From: Verrucomicrobiota bacterium | Lineage (GTDB): Bacteria > Verrucomicrobiota > Kiritimatiellia > CAIVKH01 | DNA: 64,000 bases | NCBI GenBank assembly: GCA_024233345.1 | Contig: JACKPT010000006.1 | Span: forward strand, 124,001 to 188,000 | Direction: 5' to 3' | In this document: one piece after another, positions 44,901-56,900 of the stretch | Numbering within the stretch: the first letter of the stretch is position 1 | Layout: each line of letters opens with the position of its first letter | The notes under the pieces: model-generated | What the model was told of the DNA's origin: nothing | The model's input: only the letters and a program-made list of their open reading frames with translations | Database searches by the model: none | Position numbers and translations under genes: made by a program

Positions 44901-47900
44901 CAATAAAATGTGTTTGTTCCACTTACCCTACCACCGTCATTCAAGGTCAAGGCGAGTAGCCATGGAGTCGTTCGGCTCCGGCTGGCAGCGGTGGTTCCTC
45001 CGTAACGACCAATGTTGATGCGGCTTCCATTTGGTGAAGGTTCACTCCCCGAGTCAAGCAGCGGGTCTCCGGTATCAATCAATGACGAATACACGCCGGA
45101 TGGATCATTGGTGATACCACCGGATGGCAATTCCCGCCCACCCGCACTCTGCAAATGAAAGTCACCCTCAAGGGCATTGGCGACCAATGGATCATGACTC
45201 AACGAATGAAGATCATTGGCGGTGGCAGTCTCCTGATCCCGTTGCCAATCGATCAGCCGGCCCATATATTGATTTCCGCCTACCACACGAACCCGCTCCG
45301 CCATTAGGGCTCCAGCCTGCCGATAGAATGCGTTGTAATCGGACAAAATGTTGGTCACATTGAGCCCCATAGAAAAGATTCGGCTTTCCGGGCCGCTCGC
45401 CTGTAGCAGGTTGTTGCGCAGGATGGCTGAGCCACCCGGATCCACCCGAACCGCGGAACCACTACCCCAGATAACATTATTAAACAGCTCAGAATCGCCA
45501 CTGGATGATACATCACCGATGGTTCCCTGAAGTACGAGAATGCCATTGGTTCCATTACCGAACATCAGGCTGTTTTCAATTCGAGTTTCGGTGGATCCAA
45601 AAACCCGAACCCCGCTGACGCGGTTACTCCTCGCGGTAAGATTCTGTAACGTGATATTTTTACAAAGATCAAGAGAGACGCCTTCACTACCGTTCCGCAC
45701 CTCAAGGTCCCGAACCTCAACATGCTCCACCCGATCGAATTGAAGCGCAACGCCTTGCTTGGTAATCCGATCAAAACGAGTTCCCCCACCGGCAAAATTG
45801 GTACTTCCTTGAATGACAACTGGATTCGTCAGAGACCCTGAATCTAATCCTTCAATGACGACATTCAGGTTTTGGGCATAGACTCCGGTATCCACATAAA
45901 CGACATCACCGGGCTCCAAATCGATCTGGTCAAGTAGGTTCTGTAGGGTTGCCATAGGCGAAGAAGGCAGGTATCCGCTATTGGCATCATTTCCAGGTGC
46001 TGTTGAATAGACATCACCCGCAGTGGAGGCATCATTCACAAAGTACGGAATCGACCCGCCATTTCGCAGGGCGAAGAAATCGTCATTCGTGGCCACTAGG
46101 GAGGAATCTTCCATACTGCTGATTCGCCATTGTCCAGCAGCAGCCCGGCCATAGGGTATGCTGTCCCATACGTAATATCCGGTGGATGCAAGGACATTCG
46201 TGGCAATATTCGACCATGACCCACCTCCATCATTCGAAAATTCAAGTAACAGGTTGTGATCGATGGCCGGGCCGGAGACTGCCCAACGCAAGACAATCAC
46301 GTCGCTTCCCGAACCCCCATCGCGGAAAGTCACAACCTGAAGGGTTCCATTTGTGGGGGTGCGACTGGCTTGTTCAGTATTGCCATAGAGGCCGATATTG
46401 ACTCTCTGTCCATTCAGCAGTGGCTCGGTGGCAAAGCTTTCCTGCGGGTCTCCGGCGTCTACCAATGGAGACAAGGCTTCACTTGTATTGGTGACATATC
46501 CAGCCCCGACTTCGAAACGACCAGCAGGACTCTGGGGATGAAAATCTCCACCCGGGACCGCAAAACGAGGATTGGCGCGAAAACTGTGGATATCCAGGCC
46601 TGTTTCATTCTGCCATGCCGACATTCGTTGAAAGAGCCGAGAATTACCCGCATACTGGTTGCCGAGAAGCTCCGCAACATAGGCCCCATTTTCGGTAAAA
46701 AATACATTGTAATCAGCATCGATCACTCCGATGAGGTTTGGCGTGGGACCGTCATTACGAATCCAGCATTTGGCGTCTGGGGTAAGGGCAGCAATCAGAT
46801 TGTTGCGGGCCTTCAGTTTGGACTGTTCACTCACGGAGACTCCGGCTTGATTTGACCAGATCACCGAATGGGTCAGCATGGCATTCGTGGAGGACCGTAA
46901 CCGGATACCATATCCACTATAGTTCATCACCTGGCTGCGGCTAATCTCGGCATCACTGCTTCGGAAAAAACTGGCCCCCACTTCGCCGTCACGGATGCGA
47001 AGACCGTCGAGGGATGCGAATCCAGAATCCACCCCATTCACGGTGGTTCCGGCCCCGGCCGGGAAGTGGCGGATTCCTAGATGTTCCAGACTTACCCCGA
47101 AGGCCTCGTTCAGATTGATGGCATTCACGCCCAAGGCAATCCACTCGGTGCCTCCGGCGGCCTCATTGGTACTGCCCTTAATCGTCAATCCAGGTTGTCC
47201 GAGGTAAAGTCCGTTGACATTATCAAAGCGATCCCAAGCATCCCATCGAGTAATTGAAATCGGAGCCGCAAAAACATAGTCTCCTGTGTCAACATAGATC
47301 ACATCCCCCGGCTCCAGATCGTACGCAGCCAACAGCGAGGCCACCTCGGTCGCCGGGGTTGCCGGGGAGGTACCATCGTGAAGAATGCTACCTGCTTCGG
47401 TTGTGTAGACATCCCCATCCACAGAACTGTCATTGACAAAAAGCGACAGCGGTTGATTTCTGAACTGGAACGGGATCGTATTCGAGCCCACAATCGCGCC
47501 ATCCTGTTCACTAACCACTCGCCAGGCTCCACCCCAGGAAGCCGAATTGCCACTGTCCAAAAAGACCGCTTCCGCATTGGCGGGAACATTGGTTAGAAAA
47601 GTCATCCAGAGGGCTCCATTGTTGGTCGACCACTGTACGCGAACGGTATGGCCCGTAGCCGCGCCATAGGACCGCCAGGTCAAGGGAACTGCTCCTCCTT
47701 CGGCACGGCCACCATCACTGAAACGCACCGTGAAAAGTCGCGCATTGGTCGGAGAACGGCTGGCTTCAGAAGAATTACCGTAGCACCCGATATTGACCCT
47801 CCCACCATTGTCTCCGGTTTCACGGGAAAACGCCGATAATGGTGAGCCACCATCGATCAACAAAGATGTATTGGTATCAGTGACAAATGTTCCCGTCATT

Positions 47901-50900
47901 GGGTTATAGCGCCCGGCTTCGCTTCGGGGATGAAAGTCGCCTTCAGCTGCATTGGCAAATCCGGCATCTCCGCGAATCGACTGACGGTCATTGCCGGTGT
48001 CCCGACTCCAAGTGTTGATGGAATTCCATTTCCGGTGATACTGACTGAACGGGGAACTCGTCGCCAGAATCGCTCTGCGGGTCACCAATGAATCGGAACT
48101 GATGGAATAGAAATTATAATCGGAAACCAAGGTCGAATTGACATCAAGAATATAGGCATAGCAGTCCGGCCCATTGAAGGCCCCCAGAACGGAGTCGTTG
48201 ATGGATACCGTAGACAGGGACAGCCGAAGGCTGGAAAGATGGTTAGACCATAGGACGAGGTTATTCAATTCTGCGGACGAGGATACCAGCGAAATTCCAT
48301 CATCGGCATTGCGAACCACGGAATTTTGCACATCAACCCCCGTTGATCGATCCAAGAGAACCCCGATTGCCCCTCCCTCGATATGCATTCCTGCTAATGA
48401 TACTGCGAGACTTTCCTGAATCACGACACCCAGAGATGCGCCGAGTATGTGTAAGTCGGCGAGTTGTGTGGATGAGGCCTTGTTGACGAGGATACCGGTA
48501 CTCTCGGGAAAGATCAGGTGGCTACCCACCGCAGCATTCGTGCTGCCCTGAAGCTTAATTCCTGCATCCAACTGGCTGATCACGATGGACTCGCTGTTGG
48601 TATAAATTCCAGAATCGACGTATATAGCATCCCCGGGGAATAGTTCAAACCTGGAAAGTAGAGCAGCAATCGAGGCCGCGGGAGTGAAAGGTGTCACCCC
48701 GTTGTTCGTCGCCATACCAATGGCGGCACAATACACGTCGCCGTTAGTCTGACCGTCATTCACATAAAAGTAAACCGGTCCGTTGCGAACGGCAAAGACT
48801 TGTTCTGACCTCGCAATCAAGTTGCTGTCTGACTCACTCACGACTCGCCAGGCCGCAAGCACCGTCGAAGGAACCAGGGTGGAATCCCAAGCATAGGTCA
48901 TGATGCCGGGGGCAATGTTTGACGCCAATACGCTCCAGCTCGCGCCATCATCCGGAGAGTACTCCACTCGAACGGTGTGTCCGGTGGCGGGTCCGCGTCC
49001 GACCCATCGCAGGAGCACGTTCGTTCCGGAAACTGACCCGCCGTCATTGACACTGGCGATCACGATATCTGCATTCGTGGGGCTGAGACTGGCCTCCATC
49101 GTATTCCCGTAAAGACCGATGTTGATTCGATCCCCATTCGGAGCCGGTTCATTGGTAAATGCCCCCAACGGATCACCCGTATCGATCAACCTCGATGTTA
49201 AGCCATCCACGACCCAGGCATTGGTAGATGGATCCCAGCGTCCGGCCTCACTTCGCAAATGAAAGTCACCGGTATAAGGATTGGCGAACGATGGATTTCC
49301 CGCGAGGCTCGCCATATCTTTACCGGTATCTTTGTTCCATGCATACAGCGATTCGTACAGACGATTCAGTGATTCTCCGGAAAAGGAAAGCGAACCAATC
49401 AGGGCACCGCTTTCGACGTAGTAGGCATTATGGTCGAGCGAGACCGAACTCAGCAATGATGCAGAGCCCCCGTACAGGGCTTTGCCCGAGCCGATGGCGG
49501 TCAGGATCGAGTTGGAAACGGTCAGGTTGGCCAGGGATGAAATACCAAACTGTCCCGAGTTCCAGAGAATTCCGTTTTCGAAATGAATATTCCGCACCGT
49601 CTGAAGATTGAGCCCGCGTGATGTCGCATTGCGACTGACGCAGCGATTCATTTGGACATTCACCGAATTGCTGATGGAGAAACCATTGCGAGCCTCCACT
49701 GCAGTCACCTGCTGCAACACCACATTCGAGCTCGCATTGATATTGATGCCAAACCCCAGCGTGCCGTTGGTCTTGGTGATCGTCACATGCTCCACCCTTA
49801 AACCACGGGAGGCCTCCACCGCGATTCCGTTGCCCACAAATACCGTACCGCCAGCGGAACTGTTGGTACTGCCGGTAAGGGTAACCGGCGCGGTAGAATT
49901 GCCCCCATCCAACTGCCCCCAGACCACAGGTTCGGTAAGTTCGTAGACGCCGGTGTCCACATAAAGCCGATCCCCTGGCTCCAGATCGTAACCATCCAGT
50001 ACATCCTGAACCGATAGCATAGGACTTTCAGGTGAGAGGCCATCATTCGTGCTGGCGCCAGCACTGGTGGTATAGACATCACCGGAAGTACTGCCATCGT
50101 TCACATAGAAGGCAAGGTTTGCATTCCGAATGGCATAAGGCCGGTCACTGCGAACACTAAAGCTGGGAGCCTGCTCGGTGGCCAGACCCCAGATCAGTTG
50201 ATGGGCAGAGGTAATCGAAGTTGAATCCCACGCATAGACATTCTGCGTCATTGGCACATTCGCGGCAATGGTGTTCCAGGAAAATCCTCCGCTATCCGAA
50301 TACCGGACCGTCACCTCGTCCGAGGGGGACAGAGGGCCGCGGGGCTCCCACCGCAACTGCACATTGGTCCCGGAAACCATCCCGCCATCATTAAATGACA
50401 GAATAATCAGGTCCAGGTTGGTGGTGCTGAGGCTGGCACTGGCGGCATTGCCATCCGGGCCGATATTCATGCGCCCCCCGTTGGGCTCCGGTTCCAAATC
50501 AAATGGTGCGGATGGATCACCAGCATCGATCAGCGCTGATGTCACCGCATCGGTCACGAGTCCAGACGGGGTATATCGGCCGTCCCGGCTCTTCAGGCTA
50601 AAGTCACCACCCCCTGGATCCACCAAACGCGGATCATGGGCCAGGCTGTTGCTATCCATCCCAGAGAAGGCCTGCCAACGCGCCAGCCGATCAAAATAGA
50701 CCGGAGATCTTGCTGCAGGCGATGTATCAAATTCCTCATATTGACGAATCAGCGTGGCCCCCTCGGGAATCCAATAGCCGTTGTAGTTGCAGGAAAGGGT
50801 AGAATCGAAGGCCAGATCAACCAGAATATCTTCCCGTCCATAGGCTTGGAGGATGGAATTGGAGATGGACACATGACTTGGCGAACGAGCCCATACCCCA

Positions 50901-53900
50901 TACCGATTAGACCAAAGTACCGATCGCGAAAGATCGATACTCGAGCGAATGGTACTGTTGGGGGCGAAGGCTAACCGGATTGCCGCACTATCCGACGCAT
51001 TGGTCACTCCGCGAATCACCACTTGATCCAGCAGAATGTTCGTGGAACTTTCCAGCCCCACGCCATAGGCACCAACCACTCCTGATTCTACGATTTGATC
51101 CGCGCTTTGAATGGAAACTCGCTCCAAGCGAACATTGCTTGCATGCCGCAAAACAAAACCCTGTAGTGCATTCGTGATCGAAAGATCTCGAAAGGTGAGA
51201 AATGCCGCTTCATTGAGCAGAAATACAGGCCCTGATCGCCCGGCATTGATTCGAGTCCCTCCAGCGACCCCATTGGTGCTTCCCGCAATGATCACCGGAT
51301 TGGTCAAGATTCCGCTAAAGAGCTCGGACAACTCGACCGTTTCCTCCATGGAATAGTCTCCAGTATCCCATAGAATCCGATCACCGGGCCCTGGAACATA
51401 CCGTGAAAAGATCTCCCGGATATCCGCGACCGGTGAGGCAGAACTCAAGCCGTCATTTACATTATCTCCGGGGACGCTGCAGTAGACGTCCCCATTGGTC
51501 GCGGTGTCGTTGACATAGTAAGTCAACGAGCCATTGTTTAGAGTGAAGGGGATACCTGAAGTACTGGCAATTGAGGGATCGGTTTGACTGGTGACCCGCC
51601 ATCGACCAGATGGGGTGGCAGGGAACTCGGAAGAGTCCCAGAGATAAGAACCGCTCGAGGCGCTCACATTGGTTGCAATATTGGTCCAGGTAAGGCCATT
51701 ATCGAGCGAAAAATCTAGATAAACCAGATGATTGGAGACCACCGCATTGGCAAACCAATACAGGGTATTGGTCAATCGCATGGTTCCCCCCGCATTCAGA
51801 GTCAGAGCCAGAAGCCGACCGTTGGTTGTACTTAGACTGGCTTCCGGCCTATTTCCATAAAGCCCCAGATTGATACGCCCGCCATTTGGAGTAGGTTCAA
51901 GGGAAAAAGCAGATGAAGGACTCCCGACATCGATGAGGACCGAATCAACCAGATCCGTTGTGATACCGCATCCATTCGGGTCATATCTCCCGACCGTACT
52001 GGACAGGTAATAGAGTCCATTAGCCTGATCCACAAAGTTTGGTTCGTGGGACAGAGATCTTAGGTCATTGGTGGTTTCAGCCTGCCAGGAGGATAAAAAC
52101 CTCAAGACCCGTTGGTCAACAAACGCAAGGTTGGCAAGATTATCGATCAGTACGTTGTTATAATCCGACCGGACTTGGGCGGCGCCATCGCGAACAAACA
52201 CATAACCGCCTGCACCAGAAGCCTTTAAGACACTATTGGAAAGAGTAACCGATCCATTTCGAACCCTGATCGCGGCATAGGCATTGGTCCAGAAAACGCA
52301 ATTCTCCAATCGGGCCTGCTGATTGTTATAGCCATCCCACCCCACATGTCGACTCCCCTCGATCACTGAGCCTCGGAACATGACATTGCTGCCGTTGCCA
52401 ACAATCACAGCATTGGTCCGAGCGGAAAGAATCTGCAATCCGGAAAAGTTGAGGTTGAAAGAGTTGGTTACCTGTAATGCGGTGCCCATATCACGGAGTA
52501 CTAGGTTTGATAGGGAGAGATTACCGGCCAAATCCAAGGACAACCCTTGGGAAGAGGTGAGTCCAGTCCCAGCCAGAATGGCCAGTGGTGTTCCCGAGTC
52601 TCCACAGGAGACTGCACCCACGACTGCGACATGGGATGTCGACAATCCACGATCCAGTAACCCAATGTTGATCGTGTTGGTCACTGGATAGGTTCCGGCA
52701 TCAAGGTAGATGGTATCTCCTGGTTCCAAGTCAAATTTGTCGAAGACTGTCGAGAGAGCATTCAAGGGATGGGATGAAGTCGCCGACCAGTTCGTGGCGG
52801 CACCGGGAGCGGAGGTAAATTGATCCTGGTTGGTGGAACTATCATTGAGGTAGAACGATACTGGCCCATTGCGCAAGGTGAAAAAATTAGTGGTTTGGCT
52901 GGTCAGCAGCGGATTATCGGACACGGTAACCCGCCATAATCCCGCGACAAAGTTGCTGGTCAATGTGGTATCCCAATTCAGTGCTTCAACAGATGCTACA
53001 AGGCCGGTCCCAATGGAGGCCCAGGATTCGCCCCCATCCATTGACACATCCACATCCACCACGGTACTGGTGTCGAGATTGGCAGCAATCCAGTGAAGGG
53101 TGGCCGTTCCCTGAATCCAACCACCCTGCCGGAGCCCACCAACCATCACCCGGCCCACATCAACACGACTTGCTTCCGGCGTATTTCCATAGAGTCCGAT
53201 ATTGACGCGGCCGCCATTGGGAGAGGTCTCATGCTCATACCCATACGCCGGATCTCCGGCATCGATCAGGGGCGAGGTTACCGTATCCGTCACCCATCCC
53301 AATGCCGGGTCGAACCGCCCCTGAACCGTCTGGCTTCGTAAATGGAAATCCAAACCCTCGGCATTGGCAAACTGGGGATCTGCATCCATACTCAGATGTT
53401 CAGAGCCGGTTACCGCTTGCCAGGCCGATAACGAATTAAGGGCTGATTCCATGGATGAGACCTTACCCACGGAAGCTCCGTCCTTTGTCACCAGGTTGTT
53501 GAAATTGCCAATGACATTGGTACTCGTCGGGGTACGGTAAATGGTTGCAATCGTTCCCTTGGCTCCCAGCGCGGAATTGGTGATTAATACCCGACCTCCG
53601 GTAACACTAACTGCATTCGACTGATTCATCCACACCACGGAATTGATGAGACTGATATTAGAACTGATGCCTTGAACATCCACCCCATTCTGTCGACCGT
53701 AGACACTGGCCATATTTCGCAAGGTGATATCATGACCATTCAGGATACTGACACCATGCTGGATATTGGACACTGCATTCACCCGTTCTAATTGAATGCG
53801 AGAAGCCCCGCTGATCTGAACCCCAACCGCATGGCGCTCAATGGTTAAATCCCGTAGTGCCACATCCTGCACCCCCGGTGAGATGGCAAAGGCATTGACA

Positions 53901-56900
53901 ATCGGAGCAGCTGGCGCTCGAAACACCGTCCCTCCGGCAAGCCGGTTGGTGCTGCCCTGAATAACCACCGGATTCCCATTGGTACCAGCCTGAAGTACAC
54001 TGAAGGTAATCGTCTGGCCGCTCACATACACCCCGGTGTCAACATAGACAATATCACCGGCATCCAAATCGTACGTTTCAAGCACGCTAACCAGCGAAGC
54101 CTTGGGCAGGTCCGGGGTTGTCCCCAAATTCCCATTGTTGCCGATACCCGAGGAATAAACGTCACCCACCGTGGATGTATCGTTGACATAATAACGGTAG
54201 GGTCCATTCCGGAACGTAAAGTCAGCGGCATTGGTGGCAACAGTGGATGGGTCCTGTTCCAATACAATCCGCCACCGGGAATTGCGAGAGGAGGAAAAAT
54301 TGGTGTTTGCCACCACATAGCTTTGGTCCGTTGCGGGTATATTGGTTCCCATAATCTCCCACGAGGCACCCCCATTGAATGAGAACTCGATGCGCACCGT
54401 CATCCCGGTCTCAAGCGCGCCATAGGTCCAGCGAATTTCATCGACATTTACTGAAAGCTGGCCGCCGTCATTATAGGAAAGCGTTTGCAGCCAGGCATTG
54501 GTACGGCTTCGGCTTGCAAAGGTCGTGCCGCCAAAGCGCCCGACATTCAGGCGCGACCCGTTGGGTGCGGATTCATTGGTCCATGCCATCGAACCAACAG
54601 CTCCGAAATCGATCAGGGGTGAATGAAGAGCGTCAGTAACAAAGAGTCCATTGGTCGGACTATATCGCCCCGTTATGCTGCGGGGATGAAAATCTCCATT
54701 CGCCGGATCTGCGAAATGAGGATCGGAAAAGGTGCTGTTCAACATGATCCCCAGCACTTCCTGCAGCTCAAACAAGTTGTTATATCCACCGCCCAAGGAT
54801 GCATTCCAAAAGACATTGAAATCTGCGGCGGACGGAATCAGCGCAAACGCCGGTCCACCCGCAATCAAGCTGTTGCTGACGGACAGAAAATTTCCGATCG
54901 TTTCAAATGCATAGGAGGTATTACTCCAACTCACCCCGCCCACCCAATGGTTACCTGCGGAATTGTTGGAGACCTTAATTCCCGTCGAATTGTGAGCGGC
55001 AACACAATTTTCAAATCGGTTCTGCTGGGAAGAGTTAACGTTGATGCCATTTTGACTATTGCAGACGGTAACACCGCGAAAAAAACAATAAACCACGTCA
55101 CCCAGGAGCTCCAGAGCATCGTTCCCACCTTGTAAGGTCAAATCGCGAAACTCAATATACGTGGTCTTTGAAAATCGCAGAATATCTGTACCGCTGTTGA
55201 CCCCGGCAAAGACAGAACCCGCAGAGGCCTGGTTTGTACTCCCTTGTATGATAAGACTTCGCGACTCCGAACCGTAATCCTGTGCGTCAATCGTGAAGGT
55301 CTGCGTTGTGTAGATTCCAGTATCAATAAATACACTATGATCGCCGCGCAGGACATAATTGGTCAGAACCGAACCAAGCGTTGCCTTTGGGGTAGCAGGG
55401 CTTGCCCCGTCATTGGCGTCATTACCGGGAGCCGACGCATAAACATCCCCACTTAGGGATGCATCATTCACATAATAGGAGATGAGTCCATGCCCTCGGA
55501 TCGCGAATGGAGTCCTGTTGGTGGAGGCTACCGACGGGTTGCCATCCAAGCGAATGCGCCAGCGCGCAATCGGTGTGGAGGTGACCGATGCGGCGTTGAA
55601 TAAATAGCTCCCCGCATTCAAGGGGACATTACTGGCAATCAGAGACCAGTTTACGCCATTATCCCGAGAGTAATCGAGGGCAACCGTGGCACTGGTGGCA
55701 ATGCCTCCGAAAGTCCAATACAGCCGGTTCGAAAAATACAGCGTTCCCATATCCGAATATGAAACAGCTTGAAGCCAGCCCGATGTCCGACTGAGACTGG
55801 CTTCAGCGCTTCCCCCATAAAGCCCAACATTCATCCGATTGCCATTCGGCACAGGTTCATTGGTCCAGGCACTCGACAACGGGCTTCCAAAGTCAATCAA
55901 CACTGAGTGAACCGAATCCGTGACCATACTGGAGGACGCCGGGTCAAAACGTCCGGTTTTACTGCGGGGGTGAAAGTCCAAACCATCCGGATTGGCAAAT
56001 TCCGGGTTAAACACAATACTCGACAAATGACTCGTCGTCGCCCGCTGGATGTCATCCAGAGTGGTCTGATAGTTAATAGCACCGCCAAATCCACCCCGGT
56101 TGAGAAAGTAGTCGATATCCCAAAACACATTATGATCGCCGGACCAGATCGCCTGTTTGAAAACGGTTCCGCCCACCACCACTGAATTGCTCACCGTATC
56201 CAAATCCGGGAAAAAGCCATCGATAGCCGTTCCATTGCGCCAGAACACTGATTGATCGACAAAAAAGCCCTTGGTCAACTGTCCCGCAAATCCTCCTACA
56301 GCAATCGCAGTCGTATTACTGACAAACAAGCATTGGTTAATTGCTGAACTGCCGACCCCAGTGCCCGCACCAACTGCCAACCCTCTCGTGTTGTTGATCA
56401 ACCAGATTCGCTTAAATTGTGGACGAATCGTCGCATGCTGCTGCCAAAAGATACCCCATGCACTGTCTCGGAGTATAAGATCCCGGAATTCCACATGAGC
56501 AGCAGTCAAACTGAACGCTATACCGCCCAGATTGCGAAGCACCGTGCCCCCTGCCATCCGGTTCGTGCTGCCGATGATCAAAATGCGATTGGTGGCAACA
56601 CCGGCATGATTCGTCGCCATCACTGTGCCGCCGGTATAACTCCCGGTGTCAACGTAGACGATATCCCCCGGCCCCAGATTGGTCGATGTGAACAAACTGT
56701 TGAGGGTTGCCTTGGGCGCTGCTGCGTTGGTTCCAGCATTGGCATCGTTACCGGAGGCCGAGGTATAGACATCATTCGTGGACCATGCATCGTTCACATA
56801 GTAGGTCGTCGCGGCAAGAGAGCTCCACAGTGGCAACACAAGGAACGAGATCCATACAATAGGTTTCCAGCAGTTTAGGTCTCGCTTAACATTAACGCAT